64,000 nucleotides of DNA from Neobacillus rhizophilus. Lineage in GTDB: Bacteria > Bacillota > Bacilli > Bacillales > Cytobacillaceae. The stretch covers positions 434,001 through 498,000 of the forward strand of contig NZ_JAGYPF010000003.1 of the NCBI RefSeq assembly GCF_018343535.1, read 5' to 3'. Position numbers and translations under genes: made by a program. This document shows positions 1 to 9,250 of the stretch, in pieces; the first letter of the stretch is position 1; every line of letters begins with the position of its first letter. The notes beneath the pieces are model-generated. The model searched no databases. It worked only from the letters and a program-made list of their open reading frames with translations, and was not told where the DNA came from.

Positions 1-437
1 ATCTTCTACATCACTTGACCCGATGTAATAAACTAAAAAATGGTATATATCTTTGTTATACAAGTAAAACCACTCCGAAATTGTGTTGCTAATCATCAGC
101 TGGTCAACTCCATTTTTCCTCCGATTTTTTAATCCCGCAAATTAGTCGAATTAGCGCAATATTTATTTCACTTCTCACAATATTTATTTTGTATTAAGTT
201 AACACGAAAACCTACGCGCCGGGTTAGTGAAAAAATATTTTATTTAACTATGTAAATGAAAACTTGCCGATTGGCGAGTCCGTTAGGACGGTTCATGAGG
301 CGTAGTTGAATTTATGCGTAAGAAAATATAAAATTTGGAAAAATTTTATATTTTCTTATTAGCTAAATAAAAGGAAAACCCCTCCTACATCTCGAATAAA
401 ATTAACAGTATGATTATCGTTTGAAAGGAGATCGTTC
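1..437. other. AT-rich leader with a 17-bp inverted repeat upstream of the esterase gene
   Basis: No gene is visible. Two small GC-rich hairpins follow each other: TTGCC-GATT-GGCGA at about 264-277 and GTCC-GTTA-GGAC at 278-289. A perfect inverted repeat with 17-bp arms (320-336 and 341-357) and a GGAA loop comes next. The order resembles an untranslated leader ending in an AT-rich hairpin, but there is no clean U-run after it, so it is only a weak terminator candidate. I could not match it to a known riboswitch. The esterase ribosome binding site GAAAGGAG is at about 423-430. Confidence 0.4.
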
Positions 438-1925
438 ATGTCCAATACAATCGTTGAAAGCGTTTACGGTAAATTACAGGGAGAACAGATTGATGGAGTT
501 TATTCGTGGAAAGGGATTCCCTTTGCAAAGCCGCCAGTCGGTCCGCTTCGGTTCCGCGCTCCAGAGCTGCCTGATTCTTGGGAAGGTGTTCGGGATGCAA
601 CCTCCTTTTCACCGGTTGCAGCGCAAACTCAAAAAGAAATAATGGAGTTTTTCGGGAATGACGTCTCGAATGTGAGTGAGGATTGCCTATACCTAAATGT
701 ATGGTCACCGGGAGCAGATGATAAAAAACGTCCCGTGATGGTTTGGATTCACGGTGGTGCTTATGTTACTGGATCTGGATCTGGCCATTGGTATGATGGA
801 GCTTCGTTTGCTACTAAAGGCGATGTTGTCGTCGTGACAATTAATTACCGGCTGGGGGTATTTGGTTTCCTTCACCTTGGCGAAATTGGCGGTGAGGAAT
901 ATGCCACTTCCGGGAACTGCGGTATCCTTGATCAGGTAGCAGCACTGCATTGGGTGCAGGAGAATATTGCGGCTTTCGGCGGCGATCCGAATAACGTAAC
1001 TATTTTTGGAGAATCGGCAGGGGCCATGAGTGTTGGTGTATTGCTAGGATTCCCTTCAGCTCAAGGTCTTTTCCAAAAAGCAATCCTGCAAAGCGGCGCG
1101 GCAGCAAACGTTCATCCTCCTGCAACCGCAACAAAGGTGGCAGGCGCCATTCTAGCGGCTTTACAAATAGAAGCATCCAATCTATCAAAATTGGAGGAAT
1201 TGCCAGTTGAACAGTTGCTTCAAGCTGCTGATGTTCTCCCGTCAATGAGCTTGGGACCGGTTATTGATGGCGTATCCCTGCCAAAACATCCACAATTGGC
1301 GATAGCCGAAGGTTCAGCAAAAGATATCCCGGTTTTAATTGGTACCAACAAGGATGAATTTAATATTTTCAGTGTCTTTGACCCTGAGTGGAAGGATGCA
1401 GATGAGGCAAAGGTCAAGGCGATATTTGAAAAAACCTTTGGACCGCTTGTGCCTCTTATTGCAAACTTTAATCCTGAACCACTAAGCCAAGATCTATTCA
1501 ATAAACTGCTGACCATTCATATTTTTACATACCCTGCGCAAAAACTGGCAGAATTGCAGGGTAATCAGGGTGCGCCGGTTTGGATGTATCGCTTTGATTG
1601 GGAGACACCGGTATTTGACGGCGCCCTTAAGGCAACACATGCGTTAGAGATTCCATTTGTCTGGAACACATTGGATAAACCGAATACGACAAACTTCACG
1701 GGCACCTCTCCTGAGCGGCAGCAGGTAGCGGATCAAATGCATCAGGCCTGGATTAATTTTGCACGTAACGGTAACCCAAATACCGACGCCCTTCCTTCGT
1801 GGCCAAAGTATGATTTGAATTTCCGGCCAACGATGATTTTCAACCTGGAGAGTGCTGTCGTCAATGACCCTAACCGGGCAGAACGGATGATTTGGGAACA
1901 AGCAGCAATGGTGATGAAATCATAA
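438..1925 (+). CDS. Type B carboxylesterase (para-nitrobenzyl-esterase-like)
   Basis: A 495-residue alpha/beta hydrolase of the carboxylesterase type B family, the length usual for Bacillus para-nitrobenzyl esterase. It should hydrolyse carboxylic esters in the cytoplasm; no signal peptide is visible. The nucleophile elbow GESAG places the serine at about residue 193. The acid is probably Glu307 in TNKDEF and the base His401 in THALEIPF, a spacing that matches the family triad. The oxyanion region WIHGGAY is intact. The ATG at 438 follows GAAAGGAG at a good distance. It is transcribed alone and ends at a strong hairpin (1931-1964). Its position beside the aromatic island suggests it could release phenols or acids from esters, but that is inference. 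Confidence 0.9.
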   Translation: MSNTIVESVYGKLQGEQIDGVYSWKGIPFAKPPVGPLRFRAPELPDSWEGVRDATSFSPVAAQTQKEIMEFFGNDVSNVSEDCLYLNVWSPGADDKKRPVMVWIHGGAYVTGSGSGHWYDGASFATKGDVVVVTINYRLGVFGFLHLGEIGGEEYATSGNCGILDQVAALHWVQENIAAFGGDPNNVTIFGESAGAMSVGVLLGFPSAQGLFQKAILQSGAAANVHPPATATKVAGAILAALQIEASNLSKLEELPVEQLLQAADVLPSMSLGPVIDGVSLPKHPQLAIAEGSAKDIPVLIGTNKDEFNIFSVFDPEWKDADEAKVKAIFEKTFGPLVPLIANFNPEPLSQDLFNKLLTIHIFTYPAQKLAELQGNQGAPVWMYRFDWETPVFDGALKATHALEIPFVWNTLDKPNTTNFTGTSPERQQVADQMHQAWINFARNGNPNTDALPSWPKYDLNFRPTMIFNLESAVVNDPNRAERMIWEQAAMVMKS

Positions 1926-1930
1926 TAAAT

Positions 1931-1964
1931 AAGGTCTAGCCGGATCGAAAACCGGCTAGACCTT
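1931..1964. terminator. Shared bidirectional terminator
   Basis: Perfect 13-bp arms (AAGGTCTAGCCGG at 1931-1943, CCGGCTAGACCTT at 1952-1964) with an 8-nt loop and T-rich flanks on both sides. It ends the esterase gene on the plus strand and also the convergent DUF2809 gene, whose TAG stop lies inside the stem. Confidence 0.85.
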
Positions 1965-2354
1965 ATTTATTTTTAGAGCAATCCTATCAATCAGACTTCC
2001 AATCAGAATGCCTGTTAGGTATCGCAACAGATCCACAGCAAGAAAACCATGCCCCAACACCAGCGCTCCGAGCACCGTACCTCGAATCCGATTAATCCAG
2101 TCGGCCTGATATAGTTGGCTGAATTCAATTCCGAAACTAAAGATTAAGCTGAGCACCACAGCGGAGCGGATGCTTTTTCCTATTAGCAAAAAACGCCAGC
2201 CAAAATATACCATCATCGCCCACAGTGCATCCCCGGCATTTTCTGCCACAAACAGCGGCAGGAAATGGTTGTATTTTCTAGAGGCAAGCCCTAATAATAT
2301 AACGACTACAATCGATACCAAATAGATAGCTCTAATACTTTTTTTAGTATTCAA
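1956..2354 (-). CDS. DUF2809 family membrane protein
   Basis: A small hydrophobic protein of about 132 residues with four probable membrane helices. The pattern GLASRKYNHFLPLFVAENAGDALWA is condensed from the DUF2809 hallmark (short stretch GLASRKYNH followed by an AGDALWAMM segment). Function of the family is unknown. A GTG at 2363 keeps the frame open further upstream, but it is fused to the purine-rich AAAGAG, leaving no spacing. TTG at 2354 sits 8 nt after that site and is the better start. The last residues K-V-stop are encoded within the terminator stem shared with the esterase gene. No neighbour suggests a role. Confidence 0.7.
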   Translation of the reverse strand: MNTKKSIRAIYLVSIVVVILLGLASRKYNHFLPLFVAENAGDALWAMMVYFGWRFLLIGKSIRSAVVLSLIFSFGIEFSQLYQADWINRIRGTVLGALVLGHGFLAVDLLRYLTGILIGSLIDRIALKINKV

Positions 2355-2468
2355 TGGAATCACTCTTTAACATGTTTATATAAGTATTAAATACTAGAAG
2401 TAAATTTTCGTAAAGAATTTGGGAGGGGAAAATGCCTTTATGAATACTGAAGTTGTCAAGAAAATAGC

Positions 2469-2488
2469 CTTCTCACAATAGTGAGAAG
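2469..2488 (-). terminator. Terminator of aromatic operon A
   Basis: CTTCTCAC and GTGAGAAG arms with a 4-nt loop, read on the minus strand into CTATTTTC, 13 bp beyond the stop of the oxygenase gene. Confidence 0.7.
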
Positions 2489-2500
2489 ACTAACAAACTC

Positions 2501-3685
2501 TTATCCCAATGTTTCACCATTAAAACCGAATAGTTCTTTTCCGTAAGATGCAACGGCATCTTCATATAATGACGTTTTATGTGTAGCTACAGAAATTAAA
2601 TCTCTTAAAATTAATTCGATTGGGCCACCCTTATAAAGAGCCGCACCTCCAAGTGTAAGGAGAAGGCGTACAACAATATCTACACACGATTTGATTATTT
2701 TCGTCCGAATGGCAAAGAATTCTGCCGGTCCTGGTGTCGGCTCGTCTTCATTTTCATAGTTTTCCAGCATATGAATATATTTCTCCATTAGGGCTTCAAC
2801 AGCATGGAACTCAGTTGTGGCTTCAGCAATTACCCTTTGACTACGCGGTGACTCACTTTCCCTTGTTCCATCCATTAACCGGACCCGTTTTTCGGTAAGC
2901 TGTTTAAATTCAGCCAGTGCCCGTTCAGCTCCCCCGAGGGCAATGTTAGCAAATCCAATATAGAATGCCGAGAAAAATGGCACATGGTAGAATGGGTATT
3001 CTTTATCATAATCTTTCTCAGGGGGTCTTCTTGTTGAATCCATGACTTCTAACCGAAGAATCCGGTCAAGCGGGACGTAAACATTGTCCGCAATCACTTG
3101 ATTGCTGCCTGTACCTCTTAATCCAAATGTATCCCAGTTTTTCACAACCGTAACCTCAGAAATCGGGATGATTGGCATACAAAATTCCGGACGGCCGCTA
3201 TCTGGGTGTTCCATAATCACCCCTAGGCCTACCCAGTCACTAAATAGTACACCGCTGGCAAAATTATAGGTTCCTGAAATTCGGAAGCCCTCTCCATCTT
3301 TTTCTGCTTTTCCAACTGGTGCAAATACATCACAGATCAGTCCGCCTTGATTTACGACTTCGTCTCTGGTCTTAGGCGGAAGAAAGGATGGCAGTGTATT
3401 ATGAAGCGGGAATAGATAAGTTAGCCATCCAGCTGAAACGTTATAAAAAGATACGGTTCTGATCACCTTTGCAAAGGTTCTTAAATCAACTTGCGGACCA
3501 CCGTATTTATTTGGAAGCAGCATTCTTGTAATTTGTGTTTCTTTTAAAAGGTTTACTACATTGTCAGAAATACTGGCATTTTTCTCGGCTTCTTGTGCTT
3601 CCATTTCCGCCAGTCGACCAACTTTTACAGCCCCATCTGTTAGCTGCTTAATTAGCTCTGTTTTTTCTAAAGTATTATTAGCCAT
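2501..3685 (-). CDS. Two-component flavin-dependent monooxygenase, oxygenase component (HsaA/HpaB-C2-like), copy 1
   Basis: A 394-residue protein with the acyl-CoA dehydrogenase fold used by group D flavin monooxygenases. These hydroxylate phenols to catechols using reduced flavin supplied by a separate reductase. The segment DTFGLRGTGSNQVIADNVYV (about 180-200) is typical of the HsaA-like branch rather than true acyl-CoA dehydrogenases. The frame is open upstream to 3724, but AGAAGGAG at about 3693-3700 sets the start at the ATG at 3685. That also gives exactly the length of its paralogue at 13443-14627, to which it is very similar throughout. It is the last gene of operon A, after a ring-cleavage dioxygenase and a hydrolase. 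No reductase is in this operon, so it probably shares the one at 12930. Confidence 0.85.
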   Translation of the reverse strand: MANNTLEKTELIKQLTDGAVKVGRLAEMEAQEAEKNASISDNVVNLLKETQITRMLLPNKYGGPQVDLRTFAKVIRTVSFYNVSAGWLTYLFPLHNTLPSFLPPKTRDEVVNQGGLICDVFAPVGKAEKDGEGFRISGTYNFASGVLFSDWVGLGVIMEHPDSGRPEFCMPIIPISEVTVVKNWDTFGLRGTGSNQVIADNVYVPLDRILRLEVMDSTRRPPEKDYDKEYPFYHVPFFSAFYIGFANIALGGAERALAEFKQLTEKRVRLMDGTRESESPRSQRVIAEATTEFHAVEALMEKYIHMLENYENEDEPTPGPAEFFAIRTKIIKSCVDIVVRLLLTLGGAALYKGGPIELILRDLISVATHKTSLYEDAVASYGKELFGFNGETLG

Positions 3686-3751
3686 CATTACACTCCTTCT
3701 AGGACAAACTATTTTTTTTGCCACACCGAACTATAGTCCGACGTATTCCCA

Positions 3752-4597
3752 TCACATATCTCCTGCTAAAAACCGGACTAACATTTTTAAAAAGCTTTCC
3801 CGTTTCTCAATCTGCACCCAATGACCGCAGCCCTTGAAGAGGTGGAGTTGGGCATTGGGCAGATGCTGCAACAAAGAAAGACTGCTTTCTTTGGAAACAA
3901 AACGATCCTCTATCCCATGCAATAGTAAAAATGGCTGTTCCATCCGTTTTAGTGCCGATGGCGGAATGATGTTTTCACCAGGTCCCATTGGAAACATATT
4001 GCTAATGTAAGATTTTCGGACCTCTGGACGCATAATCATTTCGTAGCGCTCCCGCAGCACAGATTCTAACTCCCCACCAAGACTTTTCTCGTCATAAACA
4101 AACCACTTCGTTAAATTTTTCAACGCAGCATAAGTAGGGTTGCGATAAAATCCCACCATCCTGCCAATCTCCGGAGTGGGTGGGGCTTCTCCGCCAGCAC
4201 TCCCCATTAAGAGGATTTTTCCAAAACGTTCTGGAGCTGTCATCACCAGATTGAGAGAAACATAGCCTCCCATCGAATTTCCTACTAAGTTAGCTTTTTC
4301 TATTTTTAATAAATCCATTAATGTAAGAACCTGTTCCACACGGCAATTTGTCCATTCCCAAAAACTCTTAGGCGGGTCCTCTGGATGGTCCGTGTTTCCG
4401 AAGCCGTACATATCAGGCGCTATCACATGATAGCGGTCCGTTAATTCCGGAAGAATATTTCTCCAGTTTGTTTCAGACGTAGCTCCAGGACCTGAACCAT
4501 GAAGAAAAATAATTGTCTCTGAATTCGATTCTCCGCCTTCACAATAAAAGGTATGAAAATTCCCTGTCGTGATTGTCTTTGTTTTATATGAACTCAT
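3752..4597 (-). CDS. Meta-cleavage-product hydrolase (BphD/MhpC/HsaD-like), copy 1
   Basis: A 281-residue alpha/beta hydrolase that should split the C-C bond of a ring-fission product from an extradiol dioxygenase, giving an acid and a 2-hydroxydienoate. The N-terminal FLHGSGPGA is the oxyanion-hole signature of C-C bond hydrolases, and GNSMGG carries the nucleophile Ser108. Asp231 (GIEDRF) and His259 (GCGHW) complete the triad. A longer in-frame start overlaps the dioxygenase gene. The ATG at 4597 after GGAAGGAG gives the usual family length, so I chose it. It lies 25 bp after the extradiol dioxygenase stop, consistent with one transcript and successive pathway steps. Confidence 0.88.
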   Translation of the reverse strand: MSSYKTKTITTGNFHTFYCEGGESNSETIIFLHGSGPGATSETNWRNILPELTDRYHVIAPDMYGFGNTDHPEDPPKSFWEWTNCRVEQVLTLMDLLKIEKANLVGNSMGGYVSLNLVMTAPERFGKILLMGSAGGEAPPTPEIGRMVGFYRNPTYAALKNLTKWFVYDEKSLGGELESVLRERYEMIMRPEVRKSYISNMFPMGPGENIIPPSALKRMEQPFLLLHGIEDRFVSKESSLSLLQHLPNAQLHLFKGCGHWVQIEKRESFLKMLVRFLAGDM

Positions 4598-4622
4598 TTT
4601 TCTATAAAACTCCTTCCTCAAT

Positions 4623-5570
4623 CTAAGCTTCGGTTGTGTCTTCATTCCCGGCGACGGCATTTTCGCCCCAGAAGGTAAGGCCAAGTTCCATTTCTTCCGG
4701 CGTCCATTCAATGGGCTCCCAGTCCGGTTCAAAAATTAAATAACCATTCGTAAATAGCTCCACTCTGTGGCCGCTCCCAGGGTCCTTCACATAGATATAC
4801 ATCGCTTGAGAAATCCCATGTTTACCAGGTCCGACAAATTTAATGGCTTCTTCACTTAAAATATCTGCAGCACGCAATAAGTCCTGTGCATTATCAAGCC
4901 AATACGCGAGATGGTGGAGGCGATTGGGACCTGAGTTTGTGGTGTCACCCATTACAGCCACATCATGAACAAGAGGGGTGACACTCATCCATCCTGAAAC
5001 AACTGGACCATTGGGAATTTTAATGTATTCCCGCATTTTGAAGCCAAGATTTTCTGCCAGCCAAGCGTGTATCCCGCCTGGATCCATATTGGTTGCCAAA
5101 TTCACATGGTCGATACGGCGCGGAGAAACTCCTTTTCTCCATGATTTGTAGGTCTGGTTTTTCAAAGCTGATTTTAAGCCTTCTGGAGCTTTTGGCTTTT
5201 CCACGTCATAATAAATTTCAAATGGATGCTTGCTTGGCAGCTGGAAACGAATGGCTCTTCCCTGGCCTGCTTCAACGCCCGCTTCTATCCATTGCACAGC
5301 GGTTCCTGCTTTTTCAAGCAGTGCTGCAAAAGCTTCCACATCTTCAGGACGCTTTGTGCGCCAGCCAATATGATCGACTCGGGCACGGTCACCTGCTGTT
5401 AACGAAAGCGTATGATGCTCAAAGTCGCCCCATGCCCGTAAATAATGCGTTCCATCTCTTTCCTCTGTTTCCTCTAGACCAATAACATTACAGAAAAACC
5501 AAAGTGATTTTTCTAAATCTGGTGTGACTAATGCAATATGTCCTAATTTTGCAATTTCTGGTACTACCAT
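4623..5570 (-). CDS. Type I (VOC-fold) extradiol ring-cleavage dioxygenase
   Basis: A 315-residue two-domain vicinal-oxygen-chelate protein of the catechol 2,3-dioxygenase/BphC type. It should open a catechol next to the hydroxyls using Fe(II) or Mn(II). The N-terminal module (about 8-120) lacks metal ligands, as usual. The C-terminal module supplies His155 (RIDHVNL), His220 (RLHHLAYW) and Glu271 (HRVELF), followed by NGYLIFEPD, which is typical of the family signature. It is the first gene of operon A, with its promoter and a cre-like site just upstream. Its presence beside the unrelated LigB-type enzyme at 11078 means two ring-cleavage solutions in one island. The true substrate cannot be read from sequence. 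Confidence 0.9.
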   Translation of the reverse strand: MVVPEIAKLGHIALVTPDLEKSLWFFCNVIGLEETEERDGTHYLRAWGDFEHHTLSLTAGDRARVDHIGWRTKRPEDVEAFAALLEKAGTAVQWIEAGVEAGQGRAIRFQLPSKHPFEIYYDVEKPKAPEGLKSALKNQTYKSWRKGVSPRRIDHVNLATNMDPGGIHAWLAENLGFKMREYIKIPNGPVVSGWMSVTPLVHDVAVMGDTTNSGPNRLHHLAYWLDNAQDLLRAADILSEEAIKFVGPGKHGISQAMYIYVKDPGSGHRVELFTNGYLIFEPDWEPIEWTPEEMELGLTFWGENAVAGNEDTTEA

Positions 5571-5612
5571 TTTTCTAGATCCTCCTAATTTTAAAATGGA
5601 AATGCAATGCGT

Positions 5613-5626
5613 TGGAATCGCTTACA
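5613..5626 (-). promoter_or_regulatory. cre-like operator of operon A
   Basis: On the minus strand TGTAAGCGATTCCA fits the CcpA cre consensus TGWAANCGNTNWCA at 13 of 14 positions. It lies about 45 bp upstream of the extradiol dioxygenase start. A nearly identical sequence precedes operon B, so it could alternatively be the site of the XylR_N-PucR regulators. Confidence 0.6.
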
Positions 5627-5743
5627 TTTGATTAAATTTTATTTAATTTCGAATTTTCAGAACAGAGCGTTGTTTATCTGTATTTTTTTAAAACTTTGAT
5701 TAATGTTTGTTCTTGACAATTTGATATAAATATTTATAAAAAT

Positions 5744-5765
5744 AACCAGCCTTTTTTGGCTGGTT
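5744..5765 (-). terminator. Terminator of regulator gene 1
   Basis: AACCAGCC and GGCTGGTT arms with a 6-nt loop. The minus-strand reading continues into ATTTTTAT, starting 8 bp after the stop of the PucR-type regulator. Confidence 0.7.
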
Positions 5766-5773
5766 TTTGGCTT

Positions 5774-7651
5774 TCAAACAATAACGAATTCACCTAAGGC
5801 AATTAATGCTTTTAAGACTGTAAGCAACTGATGATTATAGTCGGGATTGCGAAGATCTTTATCAAGTACGTTCTCGATTTTTTCCAGTCTGTGTCTCAAA
5901 CCACTCATTGATAAAGAAAGATCACTCATCGTTTGTTTTAAATTCCCGCCATTTAAAAGATAAAAATAAAGTGTTTTAAGGTGCTCGATATTTTTTAAAT
6001 CGTTCAGTGGATAAAAAGGCTTAAGCTGCTTTTTAGCCATTTTGTAAATCTTTTCTTTATTTTGTTGGTTAATCATCATTCCGACTATGCCCAAGGAATC
6101 ATATAATCCTATATTTGTTTTCCCGCTTAGCCTTAATGCAATTAATGCTTCTTCATAATAATCCTGGATATTATTTATCCCATTAGCTTCGCTGCTGATT
6201 CCAAATTTAAACAGTATGCCGGGGTGAACCTTTTTTAATTCTTCATGAAAAATTTTTATCATTTCATCGATTTTTGTTTTAATTAGACTTTCAGTAGAGA
6301 TAAACAAAACGATGTTTCCATTCTTTTGGCCAATCAATAAATTCTGATTGTAATCAGAAAAGAAACGGAACGTGGTTTTCATAAGCTTTTGTTGTAATAG
6401 AAACTCCTCTTCAAATGACACTTTGCTGCTTTTGGAATCTAATATAGTAATAAAATATGGTTTTGCAATGTCTACACCGGTATATTTTCCTCTTTCCTTG
6501 AGTTCTTTGTCAGAAAGCTGTCCATCGAGCAGCTGTTCTAGAAAATTTCCTTTCATTCTCTCGAAAGACTCAAACTTTGTCTTTTCATTTAATAAAATAA
6601 GTGAAGCAGCATGGGCAAACCGTTCCAGGAACAAAATATCTTGTTCCGTTGGACGGGTTTTGCCACCGAAATAAATAAAGTGACAGTAACCGACAACTTC
6701 TTTTTGAACGAGAATAGGGGTAATCAGCCGCTCCTGTAGGCGCGTCTTAATTTTCTTTTTCCGAAATGGCAGCTGTTGCTTTTGTCTTCGGCCAATCTGA
6801 TTTGAGATATTCTCCTGAATATATACATCCATATCTGTACTCAGTTCTTTAAATAATTCTTCTGTCATACCTGAATAACTTAAGGTTCGGAAATTAATAT
6901 CATCCACGACTGCTGGGATCCCAGCCATCTGATGGACGAGGTCAACGACCAACTGCAATTCACAGCCGTTTACGATTTCTTCCGTTAATTTTTTCTGAAA
7001 ATCGGCTAATTGCATAATGAAATTCTTCTGCTCAAGCAGTTGTTCATAGGTATACTCCAGTTCCTTAACAATTGGGGTTTCATGTAGGATAGCCCCTTCG
7101 TCGATGCCCTCTTCATCCCACTCTTTTTGTGCCCGAACAATCCAGCGGCACTCAGAATCCCCTTTTCCAATACATGATACTTCCTTAACAAGGACACGCT
7201 GTCCGCAGACGGTTGACATAAAACCGCTGGAATAACCGACCAGCGTGTGGCATACGGGCGTAGTCGATTGGCCTAATAGTCTAATATGTTCCAATGCTTC
7301 ATAGGAATCAATCCATATGCCCGTGCCGTGGGTTGAGATCAAATTATGATTTTCATCGAACTCCGCATATCCTTCATATTCTGTACCAAGAAAATGTCCA
7401 TTTGCTCCATGAAGAACTGGCCCGTTCTTGATAAAATATTCCACAGACTCATCCGTCTTCATGATTTCTTTTGCATCGTTCACCCCTAACTCCCAGCCAA
7501 ATCGAAATAGGAAACCCTTGATTCTCTCAATGCCGATATTCTTAACCAACTGCTCGCGAAGAATCCCAATGGCTGTAGATGATGTTACAATCTTGCGGTC
7601 ATATACTGGTAGAGTACGATTATAGTTTTGTTCCGAAAAATGAATTTTCAA
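5774..7651 (-). CDS. XylR_N-V4R-PucR hybrid transcriptional regulator, copy 1
   Basis: A 625-residue regulator. Residues about 10-75 (FLFRFGWELGVNDAKEIMK) match the XylR/DmpR N-terminal aromatic-sensing domain. Residues about 120-185 are a V4R domain, ending in the conserved C-x-GKGDSECRW. The middle carries GAF- or CdaR-like regions. The end (about 560-615, with GNLKQTMSDLSLSMSGLRHR) is the PucR-type helix-turn-helix. The AAA+ sigma-54 activation domain that normally follows XylR_N and V4R is absent, so it should act on ordinary promoters. The start is TTG at 7651, after AAGGGGTG. It is paralogous to 15540-17408 and sits directly upstream of operon A, which it probably controls in response to an aromatic effector. 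Confidence 0.85.
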   Translation of the reverse strand: MKIHFSEQNYNRTLPVYDRKIVTSSTAIGILREQLVKNIGIERIKGFLFRFGWELGVNDAKEIMKTDESVEYFIKNGPVLHGANGHFLGTEYEGYAEFDENHNLISTHGTGIWIDSYEALEHIRLLGQSTTPVCHTLVGYSSGFMSTVCGQRVLVKEVSCIGKGDSECRWIVRAQKEWDEEGIDEGAILHETPIVKELEYTYEQLLEQKNFIMQLADFQKKLTEEIVNGCELQLVVDLVHQMAGIPAVVDDINFRTLSYSGMTEELFKELSTDMDVYIQENISNQIGRRQKQQLPFRKKKIKTRLQERLITPILVQKEVVGYCHFIYFGGKTRPTEQDILFLERFAHAASLILLNEKTKFESFERMKGNFLEQLLDGQLSDKELKERGKYTGVDIAKPYFITILDSKSSKVSFEEEFLLQQKLMKTTFRFFSDYNQNLLIGQKNGNIVLFISTESLIKTKIDEMIKIFHEELKKVHPGILFKFGISSEANGINNIQDYYEEALIALRLSGKTNIGLYDSLGIVGMMINQQNKEKIYKMAKKQLKPFYPLNDLKNIEHLKTLYFYLLNGGNLKQTMSDLSLSMSGLRHRLEKIENVLDKDLRNPDYNHQLLTVLKALIALGEFVIV

Positions 7652-7747
7652 TTTTAATCACACCCCTTAATTGTAAGGATTTTGAAGAGGACATAAAGAG
7701 TTACTTTACTTTCAGGCTAACAGCTATAATTTAAGTAAAATAAAATA

Positions 7748-7772
7748 GCGAACAGTATCTTTTACTGTTCGC
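7748..7772 (-). terminator. Terminator of aromatic operon B
   Basis: GCGAACAGTA and TACTGTTCGC arms with a 5-nt loop; the minus strand continues as TATTTTATTTT. It lies about 90 bp after the MFS gene, the last of operon B. Confidence 0.8.
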
Positions 7773-7862
7773 CATCGTCAGGCTTATAAACACACTGGCT
7801 TTTTACTTCCTAGCACCACTTTATATTCGTTCGGTCCTAAATCTCTATTCTATCCTCTTATT

Positions 7863-9164
7863 TTACACAACATTGGATGTATTTGCATTTAAGGTTTCTG
7901 ACTTTTCAAGGTTCTTTGGACGAACGGCTAGCCACACCAAACCGCCGAACACAAGCAGAATCAACCCGCATACCTGGAATGCATGATGGAAACCTGCTGC
8001 TTGACTGGCTGAATGTCCAATCAGCCACCCTGTTACATACGGACCGGCAATGCCGCCCAGTGAGGTCAAAGCCATAAACCATCCTTGAATTTTCCCTTGG
8101 TGTCTAGGTGAAACCAAATCAACTAAAATAGCTGGTCCCATTACAAGCGTGATACATCCGAACGTTAAACCTAGTGATAATAAGGCAATCGCTAAAATAT
8201 TTGAGCTGACTAATGTCCCTAGGAAGTAGCAGACAGCCCCTGCCGCCATAACAGGTCCAAGGACAAAGATCCGGCCCTTTACCATGCTGTTCGTCTTATG
8301 ATAAATACGGTCCGAAATGGATGAAAACGTGATTTGCGACAATGTAATCATAATCCACGGCAGAGCTACCACGATACTTAAGGTTTCTTTACTTAGATGG
8401 CGGACATTTTCCAGATAGTTTGGAAGCCAGTTTAGTCCAATCGTAAATGACCAATAAGTCGCAAACCCGCATAGAGCAACAAAGATAAAGTTTTTCGAAA
8501 ATAGCACAGAGGTGAATTTTGTTTCGTTCTGGGCGGTACCGGCAGCAGCTTTACCTTTGGCTGGGAATGGCTCGTCTTGTGTAACCGCTTTCTCCTTTGC
8601 GCTAAATAACCACGCAATAATCCAAATAAACCCGACTGCCCCTGTCGCAATAAATGCTGAACGCCAGCCAAAGTTCATGATAAGATGCATTAAAACCGGT
8701 GCTGAAATTGCGACTCCAAGCGGGCCGCCGACTGAAACAAGTGTTAAACCGATCCCCAATTTTTCCTTAGGCAAATACTTTGAAGCCGCTGTCATCGCCA
8801 GCGAATAGGATGGACCTTCCCCAGCCCCCAAAATAATTCTTGTTACCAACAAATAAGTAAAACTGCTGACAAAGATGGTGGAGAATTGAACAATGGACCA
8901 AACGGCAACCATACCGGCAATGACCTTTTTAGCACCGATTTTATCTGCCAAGGTGCCTCCCAAAACAGCTGCAAGTGAATATAGCAGGAAGAACACACTG
9001 CCCACAATCCCCCACTGCTCTGGAGACAGTCCCAGTTCCTTCATAATCGGAACCGAGGCAAACCCAATAATTGCCTTATCCGCATTACTAATCACCGTTA
9101 ACAAAAATAATAGAAAAATAATAACCCATGTTTTTTTCGAAACTCCACTTTTCTTTTGCTCCAT
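7863..9164 (-). CDS. MFS transporter, anion:cation-symporter type
   Basis: A 433-residue membrane protein with 12 predicted helices, split by a hydrophilic loop around residues 195-215. The motif GGTLADKIGAKKV (about 68-80) is the MFS loop 2-3 signature, and the N-terminus DKAIIGFASVPIMKELGLS resembles the aromatic-acid and glucarate group. It should import the growth substrate, or a related organic anion, by proton symport. A clear AAGGAGG precedes the ATG at 9164. It is the last gene of operon B, 86 bp after the hydratase and before the terminator at 7748, so uptake of the aromatic substrate is the obvious role, though unproven. Confidence 0.85.
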   Translation of the reverse strand: MEQKKSGVSKKTWVIIFLLFLLTVISNADKAIIGFASVPIMKELGLSPEQWGIVGSVFFLLYSLAAVLGGTLADKIGAKKVIAGMVAVWSIVQFSTIFVSSFTYLLVTRIILGAGEGPSYSLAMTAASKYLPKEKLGIGLTLVSVGGPLGVAISAPVLMHLIMNFGWRSAFIATGAVGFIWIIAWLFSAKEKAVTQDEPFPAKGKAAAGTAQNETKFTSVLFSKNFIFVALCGFATYWSFTIGLNWLPNYLENVRHLSKETLSIVVALPWIMITLSQITFSSISDRIYHKTNSMVKGRIFVLGPVMAAGAVCYFLGTLVSSNILAIALLSLGLTFGCITLVMGPAILVDLVSPRHQGKIQGWFMALTSLGGIAGPYVTGWLIGHSASQAAGFHHAFQVCGLILLVFGGLVWLAVRPKNLEKSETLNANTSNVV

Positions 9165-9250
9165 ATACGGACCTCCTTAAATTTCTCCCATATTAAAGTG
9201 CTTTACAAGGACCCTTCCACCCCCTCAAATGGAAAGGTCCTTTCCCCTTT

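Noticed and set aside
266..300. Hammerhead-ribozyme-like string (GAGTCCGTTAGGAC)
   Set aside because: The stem II part resembles a hammerhead, but the conserved CUGAUGA and GAAA core nucleotides are missing.
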